This document shows, one piece after another, positions 1-7,595 of a stretch of DNA of 45,435 bases (its first letter is position 1; each line of letters starts with the position of its first letter). The notes under the pieces were generated by a model. The model ran no database searches. It was given only the letters and a program-made list of their open reading frames with translations, and was not told where the DNA came from. Origin of the DNA: an uncultured Clostridia bacterium (GTDB lineage Bacteria > Bacillota > Clostridia > TANB77 > CAG-508); the NCBI GenBank assembly GCA_934162205.1, contig CAKPIA010000011.1, positions 1-45,435 on the forward strand, given 5' to 3'. Made by a program: the position numbers and the translations under genes.

Positions 1-1155
1 CCAACAGGATGGACAAATGGAAAAGTAACAATGACAGCAAGCACAAATGTAAGTGGATATACAATCCAAACAACAAAGACTCCAACGGTGGAATCAAGTT
101 GGAAAGATACAGCAAGTCAAGAATTCACAGAGAACGGAAAAGTATATGCTAGGTTATGGGATGGAACAAACGCAGGAGGATATAGTGTAGGAAATGTAAC
201 AAATATAGATACATTAGCACCAAAAGGATTTACACCAACAGCAACAAGCACAACAAAAAGCATAACAGTAACTGCAAATACAACAGATGCAGATGCTACT
301 TCAACTAGTGCAAGCAGTGGAATAGCAGGATATAGATTTAAATTAGATAGTGGAACCTGGACCGAATATCAAGCAAGTGGAACATATAAATGGGATAACT
401 TAGCTCAAACCACAAACCATACAATAACAGTAGAAACAAAAGATAATGCAGGAAATACAAAACAAGGAACAGTAAGTAAAGGAACAGGAACAGTAGAAAC
501 AGCAGGAACAGCAAGTTATACACCAACAGGATGGACAAATAGAAATGTAACAGTAACATTACCACAAAAAGATGGATTTACAACAAGATACACAACAAAT
601 GGAACAGTTCCAACAACAAATAGTACAGCATATTCAAATCCATTTACAGTAAGTAGTAATTGTACAATAACCTATATTTATACAGATGGAACAAATATAG
701 GCGGAGCAGGAACAGCAAATATAGGCAATATAGATAAAACAAATCCAACAATAAGTACAGCATTAAAATCAACCTCAGCAGGAATAGATAATATATCTTT
801 AAGTGTAGGAATAACAGATACAAATTCTGGACTAGGAAAAGTAGAGTGGTATTATGGAACAACAAATAATTTATCAACGCCAATGGCAATAGAACCAGTA
901 ACAACAATAAATGGAAGTACAGCAGGGCCAACAACAGCACAAATAAAAACGTTTAAGGCAACAGGATTAAAATCAGGAACAACTTATTACTTTAAAGTAA
1001 TAGCATATGATGTAGCAGGAAACAAAATAACTTCATCAGTAATAAGTGCATCTACATTAAATCCAACAGCAGAAGATGTTTCATATACACCTAGTGATTC
1101 AAGTTGGAATGTAGAGAATGTAAAACAAGCATTAGATTCTTTATATAATAGGTAA
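1..1155 (+). CDS. C-terminal part of a large repeat-containing surface protein (5' end outside window)
   Basis: The frame is open from the first base, so the start lies upstream. The visible part is a Thr/Ser/Asn-rich chain of beta-sandwich repeats. It has a 'PTGWTN' repeat start at base 1 and again near residue 177, a chitobiase C-terminal-like segment ('TTNGTVPTTNSTAYS'), and a fibronectin type III-like domain over roughly the last 130 residues ('GLKSGTTYYFKVIAYDVAGN'). No LPXTG anchor or transmembrane segment is seen at the C-terminus. It ends with 'VSYTPSDSSWNVENVKQALDSLY', a module (VSYT..VK.ALD.LY) that recurs near the N-terminus of the next two proteins. It is probably an extracellular adhesin or a component of a surface structure; the ligand is unknown. 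Confidence 0.75.
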   Translation, partial: PTGWTNGKVTMTASTNVSGYTIQTTKTPTVESSWKDTASQEFTENGKVYARLWDGTNAGGYSVGNVTNIDTLAPKGFTPTATSTTKSITVTANTTDADATSTSASSGIAGYRFKLDSGTWTEYQASGTYKWDNLAQTTNHTITVETKDNAGNTKQGTVSKGTGTVETAGTASYTPTGWTNRNVTVTLPQKDGFTTRYTTNGTVPTTNSTAYSNPFTVSSNCTITYIYTDGTNIGGAGTANIGNIDKTNPTISTALKSTSAGIDNISLSVGITDTNSGLGKVEWYYGTTNNLSTPMAIEPVTTINGSTAGPTTAQIKTFKATGLKSGTTYYFKVIAYDVAGNKITSSVISASTLNPTAEDVSYTPSDSSWNVENVKQALDSLYNR

Positions 1156-1167
1156 TTATGATAGAGT

Positions 1168-1213
1168 AGGAAGAGATTTATTATAATAAAACATAAAAAT
1201 AAATCTCTTTCCT
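1168..1213 (+). terminator. stem-loop after the repeat protein
   Basis: Inverted repeat AGGAAGAGATTTA (1168-1180) and TAAATCTCTTTCCT (1200-1213), with one bulged T. The right arm is followed by an A/T mix rather than a clean T-run, so termination is likely but not certain. Confidence 0.45.
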
Positions 1214-1242
1214 TAAATAAAAATAAAAACAGGAGGAATGAG

Positions 1243-1965
1243 ATGAAAAAGAATAAAGTTAAAATAATATTAATAATAGGTATAATATTAATATTGTGTT
1301 TAAATATTGGAGTGTATGCTGCATATCTTTTTTCTTCAACAGATGTAAGTTATACAAAAGCGGATGGAACAACTATAAGTGTAAAATCTGCTTTAGATGA
1401 ATTAAAGACAATATTACCAGAACATGAAATTGGAAGTACAGTGACAGTAGGCGGAGAACAATTTTATGTATTAAAATGGGATGAAAATAGTGATACAGTG
1501 GATTTAATTTCAAAATATAATTTAAATACAGCAGGTAATGCACAACAAAATGCAGATTATAGTACAACTGCATGTGTTTTTTCCAGTACAAATTATTGGA
1601 AAAGCAGTTTTACAAGTGACCCATTTAATTTAAATGATTTTATAGGATTTACAGAAACAGATGCATTGGGAAAAGCAAAAAGTTATGGAAGAAGTAAAGG
1701 AGCGGTTTCAAGTAGATTATTATCTTATGAAGAAGCAAATGCACTAAAAACCAAAGCAAGTTCAAATACAAAAATAGCAACAATGTTATGGGGAAAAGAA
1801 AGTACAGATGGTTATTTATATTATTGGTCGGGGTCTGCTCTCAGCACTAGCATCGTGTGGAATGTGAATGGCAACGACAGCGACTTGCGCTACGACAACT
1901 TCAGCTTCAGCAGCCCCTACGGGGTTCGCCCAGTTATAACAGTCTTAAAATCTCAAATATCTTAA
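1243..1965 (+). CDS. Secreted/membrane-anchored variable protein 1 (candidate DGR target)
   Basis: 240 aa. Start ATG 1243 follows AGGAGG at 1231. A Lys-rich N-terminus and a hydrophobic helix (residues about 7-28) act as signal peptide or anchor, followed by the VSYT..VKSALDEL module. The middle part has many short Ser/Thr/Asn turns. From about 1828 the DNA changes from AT-rich to GC-rich, and most codons end in C (TAC, GAC, AAC, TTC, AGC). The protein then returns to 'GVRPVITVLKS' and stops. This is the architecture of a C-type-lectin-like DGR variable protein, with a diversified patch just before a conserved GxRP end. Its tandem paralogue starts at 2119. The binding target is unknown, and no reverse transcriptase is visible in the window. 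Confidence 0.75.
   Translation: MKKNKVKIILIIGIILILCLNIGVYAAYLFSSTDVSYTKADGTTISVKSALDELKTILPEHEIGSTVTVGGEQFYVLKWDENSDTVDLISKYNLNTAGNAQQNADYSTTACVFSSTNYWKSSFTSDPFNLNDFIGFTETDALGKAKSYGRSKGAVSSRLLSYEEANALKTKASSNTKIATMLWGKESTDGYLYYWSGSALSTSIVWNVNGNDSDLRYDNFSFSSPYGVRPVITVLKSQIS
1822..1953 (+). other. Candidate DGR variable region, copy 1
   Basis: The region runs from TATTGG (1822) through GGGGTTCGCCCAG (from 1921) and is GC-rich in an AT-rich gene. Aligned with copy 2 (from 2698), 18 of 32 codons differ. By hand count 25 of 26 differing bases are at codon positions 1 or 2; third positions, mostly C, are kept. Adenine-directed mutagenesis of AAC/AAT codons gives this pattern. The identical 3' flank (GGGGTTCGCCCAGTTATAAC) would be the mutagenic-homing boundary. 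Confidence 0.7.
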
Positions 1966-2015
1966 GGCTCCGTAGGAGCTTTGCTAGGTGCTAATTTCTG
2001 GAAGAAATAGCACCT
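1965..2015 (+). repeat. Paired hairpins just downstream of variable region 1
   Basis: Hairpin A is GCTCC-GTA-GGAGC (1967-1979). Hairpin B is AGGTGCTAATTTCT / AGAAATAGCACCT (1986-2015) with one bulged A. There is no T-run, so these do not look like terminators. The same pair follows variable region 2. DGR target sites commonly carry a hairpin next to the homing boundary. Confidence 0.6.
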
Positions 2016-2118
2016 GCTCCATAAATTAATATTTTCAAATTAAAGAAGTGCATGTATAAAATATTACATTTACAAAAGTAGATGTATATGAATGGCAATA
2101 ATTTTAAGGAGGAACAAA

Positions 2119-2832
2119 ATGAAAAAAAGTAAAGTTAAAATAATATTAATAATAGGTATAATATTAATATTGTGTTTAAATATTGGAGTATATGCGGCAT
2201 ATGTTTTATCATCTACTCAAGTAAGTTATACCAAACCAAGTGGAACAGCAACAGATGTAAAATCAGCTTTGGATGAATTATACACAAAGGTACCAACTAA
2301 AGAAATAGGAGATACAGTAACAGTAGGAGGAGAAGAATTTTATGTATTAGAATGGGACAATAGAAGTGACAAAGTGGATTTGATTTCAAAATATAATTTA
2401 AATACAGCAGGTACTGCACAACAAAATGCAACTTATAGTACAACTGCATGTGTTTTTTCCAGTACAAATTATTGGAAAAGCAGTTTTACAAGTTCACCAT
2501 TTAATTTAAATGATTTTATGGGATTTACAGAAACAGATGCATTAGGAAAAGCAAAAAGTTATGGAAGAAGTAAAGGAGCAGTTGCAAGTAGATTGTTATC
2601 TTATGAAGAAGCAAAAGCGTTGCAAACAAAAGCAAGTTCAAATACAAAAATAGCAACAATGTTATGGGGAAAAGAAAGTACAGATGGTTCTTTATATTAT
2701 TGGTTGGGGTCTGCTATCGTCACTGACGGCGTGTGGACTGTGTATGGCAGCGACAGCTATTTGGGCGGCTACGGCTACTACGGCCGCAGCACCTCGCGGG
2801 GTTCGCCCAGTTATAACAGTCTTAAAATCTAG
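2119..2832 (+). CDS. Secreted/membrane-anchored variable protein 2, C-terminus frameshifted (candidate DGR target)
   Basis: 237 aa from ATG 2119, chosen because AAGGAGG precedes it; an in-frame ATG at 2092 has no ribosome site. It closely matches the 1243-1965 protein over the N-terminal helix, the VSYT..VKSALDELY module and the body. The variable patch has one extra base: TATTGG to GGGG spans 100 nt here against 99 in copy 1. The conserved end GVRPVITVLKS is therefore read in another frame as 'RGSPSYNSLKI' and stops at 2830. Without the extra base, the frame would run GVRPVITVLKSSIS to a TAA at 2840. The product probably has a misfolded lectin-like end unless the shift is a sequencing error. 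Confidence 0.7.
   Translation: MKKSKVKIILIIGIILILCLNIGVYAAYVLSSTQVSYTKPSGTATDVKSALDELYTKVPTKEIGDTVTVGGEEFYVLEWDNRSDKVDLISKYNLNTAGTAQQNATYSTTACVFSSTNYWKSSFTSSPFNLNDFMGFTETDALGKAKSYGRSKGAVASRLLSYEEAKALQTKASSNTKIATMLWGKESTDGSLYYWLGSAIVTDGVWTVYGSDSYLGGYGYYGRSTSRGSPSYNSLKI
2698..2830 (+). other. Candidate DGR variable region, copy 2
   Basis: It aligns base-for-base with copy 1 apart from one insertion near 2795-2797. Codons such as GGC, TAC, CGC and AGC replace GAC, AAC, TTC and AGC of copy 1 with C constant in third position. The GC content is far above that of the surrounding gene. Confidence 0.7.
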
Positions 2833-2840
2833 TATATCTT

Positions 2841-2892
2841 AAAGCTCGGTAGGAGCTTTGCTAGGTGCTAATTTCTGGAAGAAATAGCACCT
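2841..2892 (+). repeat. Paired hairpins downstream of variable region 2
   Basis: AAAGCTC / GAGCTTT (2841-2859), then AGGTGCTAATTTCT / AGAAATAGCACCT (2863-2892). The second hairpin is identical to the one after copy 1. The first differs by a few bases but keeps its stem. Confidence 0.6.
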
Positions 2893-2945
2893 GCTCCATA
2901 AATTGTGTTAAAGCTAGTTGATGTATATGAATGTCACTAATATAT

Positions 2946-2995
2946 AAGATGTAAATATCAAGAAAAACTCTTGGCATTTACATCTTGTTTTTTTT
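2946..2995 (+). terminator. Rho-independent terminator of the variable-protein locus
   Basis: Perfect 11-bp stem AAGATGTAAAT / ATTTACATCTT (2946-2956, 2976-2986) followed by a T-run to 2995. Confidence 0.8.
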
Positions 2996-3079
2996 GGAGA
3001 TTTGAAGTATAATTTTAAAAGTAAAATTAGATTTTAAAGGAGAATTTAAATGAAAGCAATTGATATAAGAAATAAATAT
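2985..3079 (+). pseudogene. Duplicated alaS promoter, ribosome site and first ten codons
   Basis: A TTGTTT-N17-TATAAT promoter (2985-2990, 3008-3013), AAAGGAG and ATG 3050 are followed by ten codons (MKAIDIRNKY) identical at the nucleotide level to the start of alaS at 4605. Homology stops abruptly at 3079, where a TGTCAA...TTGACA element begins, and the frame closes soon after. The promoter parts resemble those at 4531-4604 but have diverged. It is a truncated second alaS start, left by recombination or insertion. Confidence 0.7.
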
Positions 3080-3105
3080 GTCAATCGGGACGTAGATTTT
3101 TGACA
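3079..3105. repeat. REP-like inverted repeat remnant
   Basis: TGTCAA (3079-3084) and TTGACA (3100-3105) flank CGGGACGT. A close relative with CGGGGACGTG and TTTTTTGACACC lies at 12262-12292. From memory, such GGGACGT...TTGACA repeats accompany IS200-like/REP-associated tyrosine transposases; no transposase is present here. Confidence 0.45.
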
Positions 3106-3530
3106 ACCTAAATAATTATTTATTATTATATAGTCAATTGTTGCAACTAAGGTTAGGTTATAGATTGTAAATTAAAAATAGTAAAACTATAAAATGTCGA
3201 AATTTGTAAATGAAAAGTAATTGCAAAATTCGGCATTTTAAATTATTATAATTCTATAGTGGTATAGATTTAAACCAAATAAAAAATAAAAACTTAATTA
3301 TAAAATTATTTTAAATCAAATGAATTTAATTCAAAGGCAATTTAGCCAAAAAATCATTAATTTTTTGATCTATAAAAATCAAAAGCAAATTATGAAAATT
3401 TAAAAGTTAAGATGGAGGTGAGAAAACTAACAAAATAAAAAGGAAAAATTTATAGCACTAAATATATACATAAAATTTTACCTAAGTGTTGAAAAAATAA
3501 AAAGCTTTTGGTAAAATAGAAAGGAATTGA
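3106..3530. other. AT-rich gap without a gene
   Basis: No supportable gene. It holds an imperfect 20-bp inverted repeat (3190-3209 with 3221-3240, arms starting TAAAATG), with no T-run after it. The remainder is low-complexity AT sequence before the Rpn-family gene and may be part of the same insertion. Confidence 0.5.
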
Positions 3531-4427
3531 ATGATAAATAAAGTAAAACCAAACAAGAGATTACCATTAACAAATGACTATATATTCAAGAAAGTATTTG
3601 CAAAATCAGGAAATGAAGAAATACTAAAAGATTTATTAGAAAGTGTATTAGAAATAAAAATACAAAAAGTAGAGGTAAAAAATCCAGAATTACCCAAAGA
3701 TATATTAGACAAAAAAGCAGGAATACTAGATATAAAAGTAGAAATAAATGAAAATCAAATATGTGATGTAGAATTACAAGTAGCAAATGAAAGAAATATA
3801 GAACATAGAAGTGTATACTATATGGGAAAATTAGTAGCAGAGCAATTGAATAAAAGAGAAGAATATAGTAAATTAAAGAAAACAATAGTAATAAATTTAT
3901 TAAACTTTAATTATTATAAAAGAAATAGTTATCATCAAATAGCACATATGAAATTTGAAAAAACAAAAGAGGAAGAATATGTAGATTTAGGATATATGGA
4001 AGAAGACCAAATAGCAACAGAAGATATAGAAATGCATTTTATAGAGATGCCAAAATTAAGAAAGAAAAAAGGGGAAAATAAAACAAAACTAGAACAATGG
4101 CTATGGTTACTCATAGGGGAGGAGGAAAAAATAAAAATGGCTAGTAAAGAAAATAAAGAGATAAAAAAAGCATTAGAGATATTAGACGAAATGAGTATGA
4201 ATGAAAAAGAATGGGAAGAATATCAATCAAGATTTATGGCAGAGTTAGATTATAATAGTGGAATTGCAACAGCAAGAGCAGATGGAGAAAAAGAAGGAGC
4301 AAAAAATGAAAAAATCGAAATAGCCAAAAAATTACTAAAAATTGGAATGAAATTAAAACAAATAGAAGAAGTGACTGGAGTAACTGTGGAAGAATTAGAA
4401 AATATGAAAAGTGATATTGACAAATAG
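3531..4427 (+). CDS. Rpn family recombination-promoting nuclease / PD-(D/E)XK transposase-like protein
   Basis: 298 aa. The N-terminus 'LPLTNDYIFKKVF' is the hallmark of the Rpn/PDDEXK family. The putative catalytic core is D in 'ILDIKVEI' followed by 'DVELQV' (an E-x-Q form) at about residues 65-85. The C-terminus ends with the usual 'AKKLLKIGMKLKQIEEVTG' helix pair and carries a charged coiled stretch. Family members are DNA endonucleases that raise recombination, often found as mobile or dispersed copies. It sits between a truncated alaS start and the real alaS, consistent with acquisition. The start ATG 3531 has AAAGGAATTG upstream. Confidence 0.8.
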   Translation: MINKVKPNKRLPLTNDYIFKKVFAKSGNEEILKDLLESVLEIKIQKVEVKNPELPKDILDKKAGILDIKVEINENQICDVELQVANERNIEHRSVYYMGKLVAEQLNKREEYSKLKKTIVINLLNFNYYKRNSYHQIAHMKFEKTKEEEYVDLGYMEEDQIATEDIEMHFIEMPKLRKKKGENKTKLEQWLWLLIGEEEKIKMASKENKEIKKALEILDEMSMNEKEWEEYQSRFMAELDYNSGIATARADGEKEGAKNEKIEIAKKLLKIGMKLKQIEEVTGVTVEELENMKSDIDK

Positions 4428-4439
4428 AATTATATGAAA

Positions 4440-4471
4440 TGAACCTAAATTAGATAATTAGGTTCATTTTT
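4440..4471 (+). terminator. Terminator of the Rpn-family gene
   Basis: Nine-bp stem TGAACCTAA / TTAGGTTCA (4440-4448, 4458-4466) followed by TTTTTAT. Confidence 0.8.
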
Positions 4472-4530
4472 ATATAAAAAAATAATAAAACAGAGAAAAG
4501 ATTGGTATATATTCAAATTCACATAATTTC

Positions 4531-4559
4531 TTGATTTTTTTAAATATTTGAAGTATAAT
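4531..4559 (+). promoter_or_regulatory. Promoter of alaS
   Basis: TTGATT (4531-4536), 17-nt spacer, TATAAT (4554-4559), upstream of alaS at 4605. Confidence 0.75.
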
Positions 4560-4604
4560 TTATGAGTAAAATATTAGATGATATTTAAGATAAGGAGAAA
4601 AACT

Positions 4605-6353
4605 ATGAAAGCAATTGATATAAGAAATAAATATTTAAAATTTTTTGAAAATCATGGACATAAAGTAATTCCAAGTGCACCACTAATACCAGAAAATGAT
4701 CCATCTGTATTATTTAATACAGCTGGAATGCAACCACTTGTACCTTATTTATTAGGACAAAAGCATCCAGAAGGATCAAGACTTACAGATTATCAAAAAT
4801 GTATAAGAACAAATGATATTGATGAAGTTGGAGACAATAGACATTTAACATATTTTGAAATGTTAGGAAACTGGTCTTTAGGAGATTATTTTAAAGAAGA
4901 ATCAATAAAAATGAGTTTTGATTTTTTAACACAAGAATTACAAATACCAGTAGAAAAATTATCTGTAACATGTTTTGCAGGGAATGAAGTTTTAGGAAAA
5001 GACGAAGAATCAGCAAAATATTGGGAACAAGCAGGAATACCAAAAGAAAGAATATATTTCTTAAAAGATAATTGGTGGATTGCAGGAGAAACAGGACCAT
5101 GTGGATCTGATACAGAAATGTTCTATGATACAGGAAAACCAAAATGTTCACCAGAATGTAATCCGGATTGTGATTGTGGTAAATATGTAGAAATATGGAA
5201 TAATGTGTTTATGGAATTCTTTAAACATGAAGATGGAAGTTTAACTCCTCTAAAACAAAAAAATGTAGATACAGGTTTAGGATTAGAAAGAGTAAATATG
5301 TTATTACAAGGAAAAGAAACACCATATGATACAGAAATATTTAAGCCAATTATGGAAAAATTAGAAGAATTACAAAAAATAGATAATATAAACAGTAGAA
5401 GAATTGTAGCAGAACATCTTCGTTCAAGTATGATGATAATATGTGATGGTGGTAGACCAAGTAACATAGATAGAGGATATGTTTTAAGAAGATTAATTCG
5501 TAGAATGATAAGACACTTAAATAAATTACAAATATCATTAGAAGAATTAGCAAGTTTAATTGATTTAAATATAGAAAACTTAAAAGAAATGTATCCAGAT
5601 TTAGAAAAAAATAAAGATATTATAAAATCAGTTATTATTGAAGAAAAAGACAAATTTGTAAAAACATTAACACATGGTGAAAAAGAATTTAACAAAGAAA
5701 TGAATAAAGCAAGTCAAAATGGACAAAAAATAATAGATGGAAAAGTTGTATTTAAACTATATGACACATATGGATTTCCACCAGAAGTTACAAAAGAATT
5801 AGCAGAAGAAAATGGTTATAGTGTTGACATAGATGAATTTAATAAATTATTTAAAGAACATCAAGAAAAATCAAGAGTAGGAGCAGAACAAAAATTTAAA
5901 GGTGGACTAGCATCAACAGGTGAAATGGAAACAAAATATCATACAGCAACACATCTTTTAAATGCTGCATTAAAGAAAGTTTTAGGACCTCATGTTCATC
6001 AAAAAGGAAGCAATATAACACATGAAAGAATGAGATTTGACTTTTCACATGATAGTAAATTAACAGACGAAGAAAAGAAAAAAGTTGAAGATTTAGTAAA
6101 TGAATATATTCAAATGGCGATACCAGTAGAAAGATTAGAAATGAAAAAAGAAGATGCTATAAAAATGGGAGCAGAAGCAATGTTTTTAGATAAATATGGA
6201 GATATTGTTACTGTATATAAAATAGGTGATGTTTCTATAGAATTATGTGGTGGACCTCATGTTAAAAATACATCAGAATTAGGAAAATTTAAAATCAAAA
6301 AAGAAGAGTCAAGTTCATCAGGAGTTAGAAGAATAAAAGCTATTTTAGAATAA
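4605..6353 (+). CDS. alaS: Alanyl-tRNA synthetase, short form without C-Ala domain
   Basis: 582 aa from ATG 4605 (AAGGAG at 4592; the upstream in-frame ATG at 4578 lacks a site). It charges tRNA-Ala. The class II catalytic core has motif 1-3 features ('FNTAGMQPLVPYL', 'FEMLGNWSLGDYF', 'GLGLERVNMLLQG'), then the tRNA-binding helical part ('GYVLRRLIRRMIRH') and the editing domain with zinc/editing motifs 'HTATHLLNAAL' and 'CGGPHV'. It ends right after the editing domain. The usual bacterial enzyme is about 870 residues, so the DHHA1/C-Ala region is missing; the editing domain is complete and the stop is clean, so this is a natural short form rather than a truncation. It is probably co-transcribed with the HIT gene 22 nt downstream. 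Confidence 0.95.
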   Translation: MKAIDIRNKYLKFFENHGHKVIPSAPLIPENDPSVLFNTAGMQPLVPYLLGQKHPEGSRLTDYQKCIRTNDIDEVGDNRHLTYFEMLGNWSLGDYFKEESIKMSFDFLTQELQIPVEKLSVTCFAGNEVLGKDEESAKYWEQAGIPKERIYFLKDNWWIAGETGPCGSDTEMFYDTGKPKCSPECNPDCDCGKYVEIWNNVFMEFFKHEDGSLTPLKQKNVDTGLGLERVNMLLQGKETPYDTEIFKPIMEKLEELQKIDNINSRRIVAEHLRSSMMIICDGGRPSNIDRGYVLRRLIRRMIRHLNKLQISLEELASLIDLNIENLKEMYPDLEKNKDIIKSVIIEEKDKFVKTLTHGEKEFNKEMNKASQNGQKIIDGKVVFKLYDTYGFPPEVTKELAEENGYSVDIDEFNKLFKEHQEKSRVGAEQKFKGGLASTGEMETKYHTATHLLNAALKKVLGPHVHQKGSNITHERMRFDFSHDSKLTDEEKKKVEDLVNEYIQMAIPVERLEMKKEDAIKMGAEAMFLDKYGDIVTVYKIGDVSIELCGGPHVKNTSELGKFKIKKEESSSSGVRRIKAILE

Positions 6354-6375
6354 TAAAAATCAAAGGAGAAAATTA

Positions 6376-6723
6376 ATGGAAGATTGTTTATTTTGTAAAA
6401 TAATAAAAGGAGAAATTCCTTCACAAAAAGTATATGAGGATGATGAGATATTAGCATTTAAAGATATTAATCCAGCAGCTCCAATTCATATATTAGTAAT
6501 ACCTAAAAAACATATAAGTTCTTTAGCAGATATGAAAGATGGAGATGAACAAATAATAGCAAAAATATATAAAAAGATAAATGAAATTGCAGAACAACAA
6601 GGATTTAAAGAAAATGGATATAGAGTAATTGTAAATTGTGGTAAAGATGGTGGACAAGAAGTTATGCATTTACATTTTCACTTATTAGCAGGAAAAGAAC
6701 TAGGCGAGAAAATTGTTGGATAA
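6376..6723 (+). CDS. HIT family (HinT-like) purine nucleotide hydrolase
   Basis: 115 aa, full length. It has the N-terminal 'CLFCKIIKGEIPS' zinc-type start and the C-terminal histidine triad 'MHLHFHLLAG' typical of HinT. The family hydrolyses nucleoside phosphoramidates and aminoacyl-AMP adducts. Its place directly behind alaS fits a role in clearing stray aminoacyl-adenylate, which is an inference from context. AAAGGAG precedes ATG 6376. Confidence 0.93.
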   Translation: MEDCLFCKIIKGEIPSQKVYEDDEILAFKDINPAAPIHILVIPKKHISSLADMKDGDEQIIAKIYKKINEIAEQQGFKENGYRVIVNCGKDGGQEVMHLHFHLLAGKELGEKIVG

Positions 6724-6802
6724 TTAATTTTTATTATATACAATTTAAAATTGATATGTTATAATTAAATTAGTTAGTATACAAAAGTGGAGGTAAATAG
6801 AG

Positions 6803-7489
6803 ATGTTTGAAAATAAATATGGAAAAATTTTAACAGTGTTATTAATTGTTGTAATAGTTGCTATTATAGGATTACTTGGATATTTAGGATATGATTATTA
6901 TGAAAAATATTTTATAACAAAGGATACTGCTGAATTTGTTGATTCATTTGGAGCAGAAAATGCAAATACAACAAACGAAACTAATACAAATAATACAGAT
7001 TCTAATAGTAATGTAGATGAAAATATATTAGATGGAATTCAATCATCAGATAATTCAGGAAATTCATCATCTAATACAACTAAAAGAAAAACATATAAAG
7101 GATTTAATGTTGTAGGGACAATAGAAATTCCAAAAACTAATTTAAAATATCCAATACTTGAAAAAGTTACAAAAAGTTCAATAGAAACAGCTGTTGCTGT
7201 TATGTATGGACCTGGACCAAATCAAGTTGGAAATACAACAATAATGGGACACAATTATAGAAATGGATTATTCTTCTCAAATAATAAAAAATTGGAAGTT
7301 GGAGATAAAATATATATAACAGATTTAGACGGTAAAAAGCTAACATATACAATATATAATAAATATGAAACAACTCCAGAAGATGCCGAATATATGACAA
7401 GAAATACAAATGGAGCGATAGAGGTTTCATTGTCAACATGTACTGATGATAGTAAAGCAAGACTTATTATTTGGGCAAAAGCAGATTAA
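6803..7489 (+). CDS. Sortase (class D-like) transpeptidase
   Basis: 228 aa. An N-terminal membrane anchor (residues about 9-30) is followed by a Thr/Asn/Ser-rich linker (50-95) and a sortase domain from about 104. The catalytic set is visible: His150 in 'IMGHNYRNG', Cys213 in 'LSTCTDD' and Arg220 in 'KARLIIWA'. It sits outside the membrane and joins sorting-signal proteins to the wall or to each other. No LPXTG substrate is visible in this window, so its partners are elsewhere. Class D versus E is uncertain. AGTGGAGG precedes ATG 6803. Confidence 0.88.
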   Translation: MFENKYGKILTVLLIVVIVAIIGLLGYLGYDYYEKYFITKDTAEFVDSFGAENANTTNETNTNNTDSNSNVDENILDGIQSSDNSGNSSSNTTKRKTYKGFNVVGTIEIPKTNLKYPILEKVTKSSIETAVAVMYGPGPNQVGNTTIMGHNYRNGLFFSNNKKLEVGDKIYITDLDGKKLTYTIYNKYETTPEDAEYMTRNTNGAIEVSLSTCTDDSKARLIIWAKAD

Positions 7490-7509
7490 TATAAAATATG
7501 AATTTTAAT

Positions 7510-7540
7510 AAAGGAATTTCAAAAATTCCTTTATTTTTTT
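7510..7540 (+). terminator. Terminator after the sortase gene
   Basis: Stem AAAGGAATTT / AAATTCCTTT (7510-7519, 7523-7532) followed by ATTTTTTT. Confidence 0.8.
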
Positions 7541-7595
7541 GGCATTATTGTATATAATAATACCAAAATATAAACAGTTTTAAGAGGAGAATACT

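Noticed and set aside
1965..2020. Hairpins after variable region 1 as a normal terminator
   Set aside because: There is no T-run after either hairpin, and the pair is repeated specifically after each variable patch.
3194..3202. TGTCGAA as a Spo0A box
   Set aside because: A single 7-nt match inside a hairpin and far from any sporulation gene; chance level.
5123..5695. Long open frame on the minus strand inside alaS
   Set aside because: It is antisense to a certain gene, has Leu/Ile/Phe-rich low-complexity composition typical of reversed AT-rich codons, and no ribosome site.
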